From: CAHJXF01 sp038254545
GTDB taxonomy: Bacteria > Pseudomonadota > Gammaproteobacteria > Burkholderiales > Burkholderiaceae_D
NCBI GenBank assembly: GCA_038254545.1
Contig: JBBSGB010000033.1
Span: forward strand, 1-41,693
Length of the DNA: 41,693 bases
Direction: 5' to 3'
The position numbers were made by a program, and so were the translations under genes. Positions 8,113 to 17,798 of the stretch are shown here, piece after piece. Below the pieces are notes generated by a model. It saw only the letters and a list, made by a program, of their open reading frames with translations. It was not told the DNA's origin and searched no databases. How positions within the stretch are numbered: position 1 is the stretch's first letter; the number at the start of each line of letters is the position of its first letter.

Positions 8113-9081
8113 TCAGACGGGTCGCACCGTCACGCCTACCGCCAACCGATGTTCGCCCCCGCCGCGGATGATTCCGCGCAGCGGACTCACGTCGCCGAAG
8201 TCGCGCCCGGTTGCGAGCGTGACGTGCGAGGTCGAGGGAATCACGTCGTTGGTCGGGTCGAGGTCCAGCCACAGGCCGTCGTGGTCCCGGCCGTTGCCAT
8301 CACGCGACGGGCACCACACCGATGCCCACGCATGCGATGCATCGGCGCCGACCAGACGCGCACGGCCCGGCGGCGGGTTCGTGAGCAGATAGCCGCTGAC
8401 GTAGCGCGCCGCGAGACCGAGCGCGCGCAGGCCGCCGATCATGATGTGCGCGAAGTCCTGGCACACGCCGCGGCGCGCGCCGAAGGCTTCGAGCACGGGC
8501 GTGGTGATGTCGGTGCTGTCGGAAACGTAGGTGAAGTCTTCGAACATGCGATGCATGAGGTCGATCGCCGCTTCCGCGATCGGTGCGCCTTCTCGAAACG
8601 ACAGCGCCGCATAGCTTCCCAGTTCGCGATGACGTGGAACGAAAGGCGATGCGAATGCGAACTCGCTGGGCGGCGCGTAGATCGCCGCCGAGCGATAGGC
8701 GAGCTGCTGCGCCACCCGCTGCCACGGCAAGGTCGCCGATGGCGCGAAGCCTTCGTATCGTGGAGCGATGCGCACGCGGCTGGTGGCGCGCACCGCGAGC
8801 CTCGCATGCGGCGTGTCGAGCGTGAAGTAGGTGCGCCGGTTGCCGAATACGTCGAGCATGGCCCGTTCTATCGTCGGGGTCGGAACGATGTCGAGCCGAA
8901 AACTTTCGAGCTGCTGGTGTGACGGAGCTGCGGGACGCAGATAGGCGATGTGGTGTGCCAGCGCGACATCGCTCGCGTAGCGATAGCTGGTGTCGTGGAC
9001 GACTTCGAGCACGACGGCATCTACGGCGCCGTCGCCTGCCGCATCGCGCGCGGCAGCGTGCCTGGGAACCACGGCATTCAC
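8113..9081 (-). CDS. Transglutaminase-like cysteine peptidase family protein
   Basis: About 322 aa. It has the N-terminal beta domain of bacterial transglutaminase-like proteins (EVVHDTSYRYASDVALAHH) and then a catalytic core with an intact triad, counted from 9081: Cys207 in RRGVCQDFAH, His250 in ASHAWASVW, Asp275 in LDLDPTND. There is no signal peptide, so it is probably cytoplasmic. The chosen GTG at 9081 overlaps the upstream gene's TGA by 4 bp (GTGA); a GTG at 9099 is in frame and adds 6 residues. Genes of this type regularly sit beside alpha-E and circularly permuted ATP-grasp genes, as here, which suggests it cleaves or transfers the amide bonds those ligases make. This is the last gene of the 8113-17798 block. 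Confidence 0.88.
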   Translation of the reverse strand: MNAVVPRHAAARDAAGDGAVDAVVLEVVHDTSYRYASDVALAHHIAYLRPAAPSHQQLESFRLDIVPTPTIERAMLDVFGNRRTYFTLDTPHARLAVRATSRVRIAPRYEGFAPSATLPWQRVAQQLAYRSAAIYAPPSEFAFASPFVPRHRELGSYAALSFREGAPIAEAAIDLMHRMFEDFTYVSDSTDITTPVLEAFGARRGVCQDFAHIMIGGLRALGLAARYVSGYLLTNPPPGRARLVGADASHAWASVWCPSRDGNGRDHDGLWLDLDPTNDVIPSTSHVTLATGRDFGDVSPLRGIIRGGGEHRLAVGVTVRPV

Positions 9082-11786
9082 CGCGCGATCGTCTGCCACA
9101 GGTCGCCGACGATGCTGAAGTAGCGCAGCGCGATGTCGTTCGACAAGCTGCGTGCAAGCGCCGTGAGTTCGCGCGTCAGGACCAGCGCAGCGCTCATCCC
9201 GCCTTCGTCGTCGCGCTCGACCAGTGCGGGCAGGGTCGTGCCGATGCCCTCATGCGGAAAACCGGCGAGCAGGTCGCCTGCGGGTCCCGCGCCGGTGTCG
9301 GGCAGGCGCGGGAGTTCGCGGCGCAATACTTCGACCATGGTTGCCAGCGCGCGGGGATTCTCGGTATCGAAGATCACGAGGTCGAGCAGCGCCGGCAACT
9401 CCTGCCGGCGTTGATAGAGCGACCGATAGGTGATGGTGCTGTCGAACAGGCCGAGCACCAATGCGAAGGCACGATCGCGTTCGCTTTGCAGCACCTCGTG
9501 CTCGAGCATGATGCTCAGCGCGTTCGACATGGTCTGCATCCGCTCGATCTGGCGTCCGATCGTGAGCAGCCGCCAGCCGTCGTCGCGCGTCATGCGGTCG
9601 GTCTGCGCGCCGGTGATCGCATAGAGTTGCGTGCCGACGTGCTCGAGCGCGTCGCGCGCGACCGCGCCGGTGACCGTCGCGTCGGATCGCATCGCATCGA
9701 CCCGCGCGCCGAGACGCGCATCGAAATCCTCGACCGTCGATGAAACCAGTCGCCAATGTTCGGACGACAGGCGGTCGCGAATCTGTCCGGCCGCACGCGA
9801 CATCGCATGCAGCGCGAAACCCACGCCGCGATTGCCGCCGGACGCGGGAAGGCCCTCGAGCAGCGCACGCTCGAACACGCGCGGCGCGATGCGTGGCGAA
9901 GGCACTGCGCGCAGCGCCAAGCCCGCAATGACGCACAACTCGTGGACCGCATCGAAGAACGAAGACGGGAGACTGTCGTCCGCGGGCAGCCGGTTGAGCA
10001 CGAGGCGAGTGAGACGCACGCCGTATTCGGCGCGCTCGGTATAGCGGCCCATCCAGTACAGGTTCTCTGCGGCGCGGCTCGACACCGGACGCGCGCGCGT
10101 CGTGCGTGCGGCGACCAGTTCTTCGGGTTGGAGCTTGGCGGGCAGCAACGAGAATTCATCGACCTCGCCTTCAGTGCGCACCCAGGTGTCGAGGCTCGAT
10201 CCGCCGCGTTGCATGGAGACGATCTGCCGATCGCGATTGGCGATGCGCGCGAGCGCGCCGGGCAGCACACGCCAGCGCTTGTCACCATCGGCACGTGTGC
10301 CCAACCCGGGATCGGCGATCGCGAATACGCGCAGCATCGCCGCGCGCGGCACGATGCGTCCGCCGGTCCAGGTCGGCGCTTGAGACAGCGGCAGATGACC
10401 CTGCACCGTGTACGCATCGGGGTCGGCCTCGATGCGTTTCTTCCAGACGTCCAACTGATTCACGGATGCGGTCGCACCCATCAAAGGCTCGAACGAAGGT
10501 CGCGCCGCGGTTGCCGGGTAGGTGGGCTTGACGACGCGATGCGCGAGATCGGGAAGCACCGCCACGCGTGCCGCCGACTCGCCGCACCACCACGACGGCA
10601 ACGATGCGAGACGCAACTCTTCGCCCAACATGCGGCGCGCGATCGCGGGCAGGAATCCGTTCAACCCCGGTGACTCCAGGAATCCGCAACCGAGCGCGTT
10701 GGCGACCAGCACGTGGCGTGCGCGTATCGCCTGGATCAGGCCGGGCACGCCCAGCGTCGATTCGGATCGAAGCTCGACCGGATCGCAGAAGTCGTCGTCC
10801 AGGCGCCGCAGGATCGCGTGTACGCGCGCTAGACCATGCATGGTCTTCAGATAGACGCGCTCGCCACGTACCGTGAGGTCAGAGCCTTCGACCAGCGGCA
10901 AGCCCAGATAACGCGCCAGATAGGCGTGCTCGAAATAGGTCTCGTTGTAGGGGCCGGGGGTCAGCAACACGATGCGCGGCACACGCTCCTGCGCATCTTC
11001 GTCGACCCCAAGCCTCGCGAAGGCGCGTTCGAGCGTGCTCTCGCTCAGGTCCACCGGCACCGGCTCGTCGAACATCGTGTGGCCTTCGCGATGCACGAGT
11101 TTTTCGAGCATGTCGACGACGTGGCGATAACTTGCCGCCAGATGCTGGACGCGAAGATCGTTGAAGGCTTCCGGAAACAGCCGCGAGATCGTCAGGCGGT
11201 TCTCGAGCGCATAGCCCAGGCCCGAGGGCGCCTGCGTGCGTTGCGAGACCACGCTCCACGCGCCGTCGGGTCCGCGCGCGAGATCGAAGGCGACGATGTG
11301 CAGGCGCACGTCAGCCGGCACATCGACGCCGTGCATCACGCGCATGTAGCCCGGATGGCCCTGCACCAGAGCGGGGGGGATCAGACCTTCGGCGATCAGT
11401 TGCTGCGGGCCGTAGATATCGCTCGCGATCGCATCGAGCAAGGCCGCGCGCTGCGCGACGCCTGCTTCGATCGCATGCCACTCGACGTCATCGACGATGA
11501 ACGGCAACAGGTCGAGCGACCAGGGGCGCGGCGGGCCCTCGTCGGCATACACCGTGTAGGTGATGCCGTTCTCGTGGATCTGTCGCGCGACCACATCCTG
11601 GCGCCTATCGAGATCCGCGAAGCCGTCGGCGCCGAGCAATTCGAAGAAGCGTTGCCACGATTCGCGCAATGCGCCTGCGCTCCCGCGCAACTCGTCGAAG
11701 TGCCCTTCGCGCGGCGGCAATGCGAGGCGATCTGCGATTGCCGCGGCGTGTTGGACGTAGTCGGACTGGAAGAGCGATTGGGGCAC
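9078..11786 (-). CDS. Circularly permuted ATP-grasp / alpha-E fusion protein
   Basis: 902-aa two-domain protein. Residues 1 to about 565 match the circularly permuted ATP-grasp family (formerly DUF404/DUF407): YTVYADEG, SLDLLPFIVDD, VLLTPGPYNETYFEHAYLA, LRRLDDDFCDP and LVANALGCGFLESPGL. From about residue 567 an alpha-E (DUF403) domain begins (SSRAAENLYWMGRYTERAEY) and runs to the end. ATP-grasp enzymes activate carboxylates as acyl phosphates for amide ligation, and alpha-E is an all-helical partner of unknown role. The same two domains occur as separate genes at 16359-17798 and 15365-16357, so this window has both forms. The start is GTG with no obvious Shine-Dalgarno, 29 bp after the DUF2126 gene's stop. 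Confidence 0.9.
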   Translation of the reverse strand: MPQSLFQSDYVQHAAAIADRLALPPREGHFDELRGSAGALRESWQRFFELLGADGFADLDRRQDVVARQIHENGITYTVYADEGPPRPWSLDLLPFIVDDVEWHAIEAGVAQRAALLDAIASDIYGPQQLIAEGLIPPALVQGHPGYMRVMHGVDVPADVRLHIVAFDLARGPDGAWSVVSQRTQAPSGLGYALENRLTISRLFPEAFNDLRVQHLAASYRHVVDMLEKLVHREGHTMFDEPVPVDLSESTLERAFARLGVDEDAQERVPRIVLLTPGPYNETYFEHAYLARYLGLPLVEGSDLTVRGERVYLKTMHGLARVHAILRRLDDDFCDPVELRSESTLGVPGLIQAIRARHVLVANALGCGFLESPGLNGFLPAIARRMLGEELRLASLPSWWCGESAARVAVLPDLAHRVVKPTYPATAARPSFEPLMGATASVNQLDVWKKRIEADPDAYTVQGHLPLSQAPTWTGGRIVPRAAMLRVFAIADPGLGTRADGDKRWRVLPGALARIANRDRQIVSMQRGGSSLDTWVRTEGEVDEFSLLPAKLQPEELVAARTTRARPVSSRAAENLYWMGRYTERAEYGVRLTRLVLNRLPADDSLPSSFFDAVHELCVIAGLALRAVPSPRIAPRVFERALLEGLPASGGNRGVGFALHAMSRAAGQIRDRLSSEHWRLVSSTVEDFDARLGARVDAMRSDATVTGAVARDALEHVGTQLYAITGAQTDRMTRDDGWRLLTIGRQIERMQTMSNALSIMLEHEVLQSERDRAFALVLGLFDSTITYRSLYQRRQELPALLDLVIFDTENPRALATMVEVLRRELPRLPDTGAGPAGDLLAGFPHEGIGTTLPALVERDDEGGMSAALVLTRELTALARSLSNDIALRYFSIVGDLWQTIAR

Positions 11787-11815
11787 AGTGGTGTCAGGCG
11801 CGGCTCAAGGGCAAA

Positions 11816-14800
11816 TCAGGCGCGCGTGCGCCGCAGGTCCAGCGTCATCGGATACTCCGGCCCTGGCTTCGGCGTCTCGAGCACGATGTGTCCGGGCGTA
11901 TGGCCGATCTTGAAGAAGCGCGCGAGGCGGCGGCTCTCGGCCTCGTAGGCGTTGACCGGAAAGCTGTCGTAGTTGCGGCCGCCCGGATGCGCCACGTGAT
12001 AGCGGCATCCGCCTACCGATTTCTCGCTGGTCGTATCGACGATGTCGAAGGTCAGGGGCGCGTCGACGCCGATGGTCGGATGCAAGGCCGATGGCGGCGC
12101 CCACGCGCGAAAGCGCACGCCGGCCACGAATTCGCCGGCGCGTCCGGTCGGCGTCAACGGCAGCATGCGGCCGTTGACCGCAAGCACGAGCCGTGGATCG
12201 GACAGGCCTTGCACGATCACTTCGAGGCGCTCGACCGACGAATCGACGTAGCGCGCGGTCGCCCCTTGAGCGGTCTGCTCGGCCAGCACGTGCCAGGGTT
12301 CGAGCGCGCTGCGCAAAGTGAGGTGAACGCCGCTTGCGGTGACTTCGCCGGCGAGCGGAAAGCGGAACTCGAAGTGCGGCGCGAACCACGACACTTCTAG
12401 TGGATAGCCGGCTTCGACCAGTTCGGCGATCACGGTGTCGAAGTCGCTACGCACGAAAGTCGAGAGCATGAAGCGATCGTGCAAGGCCGTGCCCCATCGC
12501 ACCAGCGGCGCCGCGTACGGCTGCTCCCAGAAGCGCGCCACCATCGCGCGCAACAGCAATTGCTGCGCGAGGCTCATCTGCGCGTGCGGCGGCATCTCGA
12601 AGGCGCGCAGTTCGAGAAGGCCCAAGCGGCCGGTCGGACCTTCGGGCGAGTAGAGCTTGTCGATGCAGAACTCGGAGCGGTGCGTGTTGCCGGTCACGTC
12701 GGCGAGGATGTTGCGCAACGCGCGATCGACCATCCACGGCGTCGCATACGGCTCCTCGTGGCCGGGCACGATCACGGTCGCGCGTTCGGGTATTTGATCA
12801 TCGCGGCGCTCACTCACTTGTCGTTTGATCTCGGCAAAGGCGATCTCGAGTTCGTAGAGCTGATCGTCGCGCGCCTCGTCGACTCTCGGCGCCTGGCTGG
12901 TCGGGCCGATGAACAGACCCGAGAACAGATACGACAGCGACGGATGGTTATGCCAATAGCCGATCAGGCTGGTCAGCAGGCGCGGGTTGCGCAGGAACGG
13001 GCTGTCGGCCGGCGTCGCGCCGCCGAGCACGAAGTGATTGCCGCCCCCTGTGCCGGTGTGCCGGCCGTCGACCATGAACTTCTCGGTGGACAGGCGGGTC
13101 TCGTGCGCGACGCGATAGAGATATTCGGTGTGATCGACCAGTTGCTTCCAGCTCGACGCCGGTTGGATGTTAACTTCGATCACGCCGGGGTCGGGCGTGA
13201 TCTGCAGCATCTTCAGGCGCGGGTCGCGCGGCGGCAGATAGCCTTCGAGCACCACCGCGAGGCCGAGCGCATGCGCACTCGCCTCGACGGCCGCGACCAG
13301 TTCCAGATAGCGCTCGGCGTCCGCCAGCGGCGGCATGAAGACGCGCAGGCGTTCGCCGCGCCACTCGACCGAAAGCGCGGTGCGGACGATTTCCTTTGCG
13401 GACTGGCCGATGGGCGCCGATGGCAATGGGCCGGCGCCGGTCGACAAGCCGATCGATGCGGCGGATGCGTCGCCAACGCGCGCGCGCAATTCGGCGTAGC
13501 GCGGCAGCGGTGCACGTGCTTCCGACGGATCGTTGGCGATCAGATACGGATAGTCCTCGGGCGCAACCCACGGCAGCGCGTCGAGCGGCAGGCGGTAACC
13601 GAGCGCCGAGTCGCCCGGCGCGAGTTGCAGGCGCTCGCCGCGCAACGGCCAGCGGCTCGTGACCCATCCGCTGGTGGCGCGCGCATCGCCGGCCGGATGC
13701 GGCAGATCTTCGGCGCGCGCGAGCGGCAGCACGAAGCCGACCGGTTGTGCATATTCATTTGCGATGCCCGCACGCTCGACTCTGGCTTCGTCCAACTGCG
13801 AATTGACGGGAAGGCGTTGCCGATGCCACGCATCGTGAAACGGGTCCTCGTATGCGGGAATCACGACATCCGCAGGGATGGCGAGGCGCGCCGCGATCTG
13901 CGAGACGAGACGCGACGCATCGACTATGCCGTGTGTCGTCTGCTTCGTATGGCTCTTGTCGTGGTGATCACCGACGCCGTCATCGGGGCCGGCGTCCTGG
14001 TCATGCGCGAAGTCGTTGGCGAAGACCGACGGATCGGCAACGCACGGCTCGCCGTCGACGCGCCACAAGGTCGACAGCGCCCAGCGCGGCAACGGTTCGC
14101 CCGGATACCACTTGCCCTGGCCGAAATGCACGAAGCCATTCGCTCCGTAGCGTTCGACGAGCTTCGGTAGTAGCCGCAGCGCGTACGCGCGCTTAGTGGG
14201 TCCGAGCGCATCGACATTCCATTCGCCCGCATCGCGATTCTCGACGGCCACGAAGGTCGGCTCGCCGCCTTGCGTGAGGCGCACGTCCATCGCGTTCAGG
14301 CGCACATCGACCTGTTCACCGAGGGCATCGATCGCGCTCCATTGCGACGGCGTATACGGCAGCGTCACGCGCGGCGATTCGAAGGTGCGCGTGACCTTCA
14401 TCGTGTGCTTGAAGTCGACTTCGCTCGTCTCGACGATGCCCGAGATTGGCGCCGCACTTCCGGTTTCGGGCGTCGCTGCGAGCGGGATGTGGCCTTCGCC
14501 CGCGAGCAGCCCCGAAGTCGGATCGAAGCCTATCCACCCGGCACCCGGCAGGAAGACTTCGCACCATGCGTGCAGGTCGGTGAAGTCCGACTCGGCGCCC
14601 GACGGACCGTCGAGCGACTTCACGTCCGGCTTGAGCTGGATCAGATAGCCCGACACGAAGCGCGCGGCGAGGCCGAGGTGGCGCAGGGTCTGCACCAGCA
14701 GCCAGCCCGAGTCGCGGCACGAGCCCTCTGCGGACACCAGCGTTTTCTCGGGCGTCTGCACGCCGGGCTCCATGCGGATCAGATAGCGCACGTCGGCCTG

Positions 14801-15265
14801 CACGCGCTGGTTCAGGCCCACCAGGAAATCGATGGTGCGTTCCTTCATGCCGCCACGCGGCGCGACGCTGGCCACGAATGCGGCGAAGCGCGGAGTGGAC
14901 TCTCCCTTGACCAGATAGGGCGCGAGCTCGCGCTCCAGGGTCTCGGTGTAGCGAAAGGGAAAGGTCTCGGCGCTGTCTTCGAGAAAGAAGTCGAAGGGGT
15001 TGTAGACCGCCATCTCGGCGACCAGGTCGACGGTCACGCGAAAGTGATCGACGCGATCCGGGAAGACGAGCCGCGCGAGATAGTTAGCAAACGGATCCTG
15101 CTGCCAGTTGATGAAGTGCTGGGTGGGGGAGACCGACAGCGAGTACGACAGGATATGCGTGCGGCAATGCGGCGCCGGCCGCAGGCGTATAACCTGCGGG
15201 CCGAGCGCGATCAGCCGGTCGTAGCGGTACTCGGTGACATGCGTCAGCGCGACGTGGATGGCCAA
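11816..15265 (-). CDS. Transglutaminase-like / DUF2126 protein
   Basis: 1149-aa protein. The N-terminal third is a transglutaminase-like module: beta domain starting AIHVALTHVTEYRYD, then a core with Cys183 in EGSCRDSGW, His232 in TDLHAWCEVF and Asp248 in GFDPTSG. The remaining roughly 800 residues form the DUF2126 region, with DVRLTQGGEPTF, GKWYPGEPLPRWAL, GTGGGNHFVLGG and NHPSLSYLFSGLFIGPTSQ. The richly conserved Gly/His/Asn motifs suggest a second catalytic or binding domain. It starts at TTG, supported by GGAG 7 bases upstream and by homology from the first residues. It lies between the split and fused ATP-grasp/alpha-E genes, all on one strand, which suggests a common pathway. Confidence 0.9.
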   Translation of the reverse strand: MAIHVALTHVTEYRYDRLIALGPQVIRLRPAPHCRTHILSYSLSVSPTQHFINWQQDPFANYLARLVFPDRVDHFRVTVDLVAEMAVYNPFDFFLEDSAETFPFRYTETLERELAPYLVKGESTPRFAAFVASVAPRGGMKERTIDFLVGLNQRVQADVRYLIRMEPGVQTPEKTLVSAEGSCRDSGWLLVQTLRHLGLAARFVSGYLIQLKPDVKSLDGPSGAESDFTDLHAWCEVFLPGAGWIGFDPTSGLLAGEGHIPLAATPETGSAAPISGIVETSEVDFKHTMKVTRTFESPRVTLPYTPSQWSAIDALGEQVDVRLNAMDVRLTQGGEPTFVAVENRDAGEWNVDALGPTKRAYALRLLPKLVERYGANGFVHFGQGKWYPGEPLPRWALSTLWRVDGEPCVADPSVFANDFAHDQDAGPDDGVGDHHDKSHTKQTTHGIVDASRLVSQIAARLAIPADVVIPAYEDPFHDAWHRQRLPVNSQLDEARVERAGIANEYAQPVGFVLPLARAEDLPHPAGDARATSGWVTSRWPLRGERLQLAPGDSALGYRLPLDALPWVAPEDYPYLIANDPSEARAPLPRYAELRARVGDASAASIGLSTGAGPLPSAPIGQSAKEIVRTALSVEWRGERLRVFMPPLADAERYLELVAAVEASAHALGLAVVLEGYLPPRDPRLKMLQITPDPGVIEVNIQPASSWKQLVDHTEYLYRVAHETRLSTEKFMVDGRHTGTGGGNHFVLGGATPADSPFLRNPRLLTSLIGYWHNHPSLSYLFSGLFIGPTSQAPRVDEARDDQLYELEIAFAEIKRQVSERRDDQIPERATVIVPGHEEPYATPWMVDRALRNILADVTGNTHRSEFCIDKLYSPEGPTGRLGLLELRAFEMPPHAQMSLAQQLLLRAMVARFWEQPYAAPLVRWGTALHDRFMLSTFVRSDFDTVIAELVEAGYPLEVSWFAPHFEFRFPLAGEVTASGVHLTLRSALEPWHVLAEQTAQGATARYVDSSVERLEVIVQGLSDPRLVLAVNGRMLPLTPTGRAGEFVAGVRFRAWAPPSALHPTIGVDAPLTFDIVDTTSEKSVGGCRYHVAHPGGRNYDSFPVNAYEAESRRLARFFKIGHTPGHIVLETPKPGPEYPMTLDLRRTRA

Positions 15266-15325
15266 CGCTTTTCTCCAGATGAATGAATCGGGTCGCGTGA
15301 TGAATCGTGTAGAGGTCGTGCGTGC

Positions 15326-15348
15326 AATGCCGCCATCAGGCAGGCATT
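15326..15348. other. Hairpin between alpha-E and DUF2126 genes
   Basis: AATGCC-GCC pairs with GGC-A-GGCATT (9 bp, one bulged A, loop ATCA) in the 99-bp gap between the alpha-E stop (15365) and the DUF2126 start (15265). No T-tract follows on the minus strand. It may be a weak terminator or an mRNA processing structure within the operon. Confidence 0.5.
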
Positions 15349-15364
15349 CTGCGCGCTGGACGAT

Positions 15365-16357
15365 TCAGGAATTCCACACGAGGAAGTTGCGGCTGATTCC
15401 CGCACCCAGGTTGTTGACTCTTTCGAGGAAGTTGGTCAGCCACGCATGCAGGCCGGCCTGCAGGATGTCGTCGATGCGTCCGAACTCGAGCTCGGCACGC
15501 AACATGCCGGCGCGTCGTTCAGTGTCCTGCGACTGCTGGTTGCGAACCGCGGCCAGATTGATGACGACTTCGTTGATGCACGCCGACAGCGAGCGCGGCA
15601 TGTCGGAGCGCAGGATCATCAACTCGGCCACGCGCGCGGGCGTGATCAGGTCGCTGTAGACGCGGCGATAGATCTCGAACGCCGAGACCGAGCGCAGCAC
15701 CGCAGCCCAATAATAGAAGTCGCCCTGCGAGCTGGCCTGTGAACTCGCCTGCGTCTCATTGCGCTCGACCGCCGTGGGTTCGACCAGCCGTCCCAGCTCG
15801 GCCATGCCGTGGTACTTCACGTCGAGCAGGCGCGCGGTGTTGTCGGCGCGTTCGAGGAAGGTGCCCATGCGCGCGAAATGAAACGCCTCGTCCTTCAACA
15901 TCGTGCCGATCATCACGCCGCGCGAAAGATGCGAGCGGAACTTGACCCATTCGAAGAAATCGCTGGGGTCGCGATCGAGCGACTTGGTGGCCAGCAGATT
16001 GTTCAGTTCGAGCCACGTCGCGTTCGACGTCTCCCACACCTCGGTCGTCAGCGAGCCGCGCACCGCACGCGCGTTCTCGCGCGCACGCCGGATGCACGAG
16101 TAGATCGACGAGCTGTTCGACGGGTCGCGCACCATGAAGTCGATCACCTCGCGGGCGGTGAGCTGGTCGTGCTGCTTGTCGTAGCGGGCCTGCAATTCCG
16201 AAATGCCGAGCAGCGCGCGCCACCCTTCCGCGGCATTTTTTTCCGATTGCGGCAACAGCGACGTCTGCAGATTGACGTCGAGCATGCGCGCGGTGTTCTC
16301 CGCACGCTCGACGTAGCGCGCCATCCAGAACAAGTGGTCGGCGGTACGCGAGAGCAT
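15365..16357 (-). CDS. Alpha-E domain protein (DUF403), stand-alone
   Basis: 330-aa all-helical protein with the alpha-E opening MLSRTADHLFWMARYVERAE, the central SRGVMIGTMLKDEAFHFARMG and LERADNTARLLDVKYH, and the C-terminal LRADIDD-like segment LRAELEFGRIDDILQAGLHA. The reading frame is open further upstream, but the homology begins at this ATG, which lies 1 bp after the stop of the ATP-grasp gene, so the pair is almost certainly co-translated. Alpha-E proteins are known mainly from their constant association with circularly permuted ATP-grasp and transglutaminase genes; no biochemical role is established. It resembles the C-terminal third of the 9078-11786 fusion. Confidence 0.9.
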   Translation of the reverse strand: MLSRTADHLFWMARYVERAENTARMLDVNLQTSLLPQSEKNAAEGWRALLGISELQARYDKQHDQLTAREVIDFMVRDPSNSSSIYSCIRRARENARAVRGSLTTEVWETSNATWLELNNLLATKSLDRDPSDFFEWVKFRSHLSRGVMIGTMLKDEAFHFARMGTFLERADNTARLLDVKYHGMAELGRLVEPTAVERNETQASSQASSQGDFYYWAAVLRSVSAFEIYRRVYSDLITPARVAELMILRSDMPRSLSACINEVVINLAAVRNQQSQDTERRAGMLRAELEFGRIDDILQAGLHAWLTNFLERVNNLGAGISRNFLVWNS

Positions 16358-16358
16358 C

Positions 16359-17798
16359 TCAGTCCTCGAGCACCCAGGTGTCCTTGGTCCCGCCGCCCTG
16401 CGACGAATTGACCACCAGAGAACCTGCGCGCAGCGCGACGCGCGTGAGGCCTCCGGGCACCATCGAAACGCTGTGGCCCGACAACACGAAGGGACGCAAG
16501 TCGATGTGGCGCGGCGCGACGCCGGCGTCGACATAGGTCGGACAGGCGGACAGCGCGAGCGTCGGCTGCGAGATGTAGTTGTCGGGGCGCGCGATCAGCA
16601 CCTCGCGGAAGATTTCGATCTCGGCGCGCGTCGAGGCCGGCCCGACCAGCATCCCGTAGCCGCCCGCGCCGTGAATCTCCTTGACCACCAGCTCGGCCAG
16701 ATGCGCGAGCGTGTACTCGAGGTCTTCTTCCCGATCGCATTGATAGGTCGGCACGTTGGCCAGCATCGCGTCTTCGCCCAGATAGAAGCGAATCATCGCG
16801 GGCACGTACGGGTAGATCGACTTGTCGTCGGCGATGCCGGTGCCGATCGCGTTGGCGAGCGCGACAGTGCCGGCGCGATAAGCCGCGAGCAATCCCTTGG
16901 TGCCAAGCGACGAATCGGACCGGAACGCGAGCGGGTCGAGGAAGTCGTCGTCGATGCGGCGATAGATCACATCGACCTTCTGCGGGCCTTGCGTAGTACG
17001 CATGAAGACCTGCTCGCGTTCGACGAACAGGTCGGGTCCTTCGACCAGATCGACGCCCATCTGCTGCGCGAGGAACGCATGCTCGAAGTAGGCCGAGTTG
17101 TACATCCCTGGCGTCATCACCACCACGGTCGGATCGGTCACGCCCGTGGGTGCGACCGCGCGCAGGTTGTCGAGCAGCAGGTCAGGATAGTGCGCGACCG
17201 GTGCGACGCGATTCCTCGCGAACAACTCGGGGAAGAGTCGCATCATCATCTTGCGGTTCTCGAGCATGTACGACACGCCCGAGGGTACGCGCAGGTTGTC
17301 CTCGAGCACGAAGTATTCGCCCGCGCCGCTTGCATTGGCGACGCGCACGACATCGATGCCGGCGATGTGCGCATAGACGTCCTTGGGCACATCGACCCCC
17401 TGCATCTCGGGTCGGTATTGCGCGTTGCCGAGGATTCGTCCGGGCGGCACGATGCCGGCCTTGAGGATTTCCTGATCGTGATAGACGTCGTGGATGAAGC
17501 GGTTGAGCGCCGTGACGCGCTGACGCAGGCCCGCTTCGAGCGTGCGCCATTCCGATGCCGGGATCACGCGCGGAATGATGTCGAACGGAATGGTGCGTTC
17601 GGTGCCGCCGCCCTTTTCGTCGAGATCGCCATAGACGGCGAAGGTGATGCCGACCCTGCGAAAGATCAGTTCGGCTTCGGCGCGCTTGGCCGCGATCGAC
17701 TCGCCACCCTGGCTGTCGAGCCAGCTCTTGAAACCTGCGTAGTGGGCGCGGACGCCATCGTCCGCATCGGTCATCTCGTCGAAGAAAACGGCGGGCAT
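16359..17798 (-). CDS. Circularly permuted ATP-grasp protein, stand-alone
   Basis: 479-aa protein of the circularly permuted ATP-grasp type 2 family. Landmarks are FAVYGDLDEKGGGTERTIPF near residue 50, VPKDVYAHIAGIDVVR, ENRKMMMRLFPELF, VVMTPGMYNSAYFEHAFLA, IYRRIDDDFLDPL and the nucleotide-site-like ELVVKEIHGAGGYGMLVGP. It ends with SSQGGGTKDTWVLED. Predicted reaction: ATP-dependent ligation of a carboxylate to an amine, with an unknown peptide or amino-acid substrate. The ATG at 17798 is chosen from homology; the open frame upstream crosses a separate small gene. No clear Shine-Dalgarno is seen. It is the first gene of the five-gene block. Confidence 0.9.
   Translation of the reverse strand: MPAVFFDEMTDADDGVRAHYAGFKSWLDSQGGESIAAKRAEAELIFRRVGITFAVYGDLDEKGGGTERTIPFDIIPRVIPASEWRTLEAGLRQRVTALNRFIHDVYHDQEILKAGIVPPGRILGNAQYRPEMQGVDVPKDVYAHIAGIDVVRVANASGAGEYFVLEDNLRVPSGVSYMLENRKMMMRLFPELFARNRVAPVAHYPDLLLDNLRAVAPTGVTDPTVVVMTPGMYNSAYFEHAFLAQQMGVDLVEGPDLFVEREQVFMRTTQGPQKVDVIYRRIDDDFLDPLAFRSDSSLGTKGLLAAYRAGTVALANAIGTGIADDKSIYPYVPAMIRFYLGEDAMLANVPTYQCDREEDLEYTLAHLAELVVKEIHGAGGYGMLVGPASTRAEIEIFREVLIARPDNYISQPTLALSACPTYVDAGVAPRHIDLRPFVLSGHSVSMVPGGLTRVALRAGSLVVNSSQGGGTKDTWVLED

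Noticed and set aside
9756..10673. 305-codon plus-strand frame antisense to the ATP-grasp/alpha-E fusion
   Set aside because: Shadow of the strongly coding opposite strand.
12479..14170. 563-codon open frame on the plus strand, antisense to the DUF2126 gene
   Set aside because: The protein is Arg/Ala/Gly-rich with no recognisable motif, which is the usual GC-rich shadow. The minus-strand gene has full family homology.
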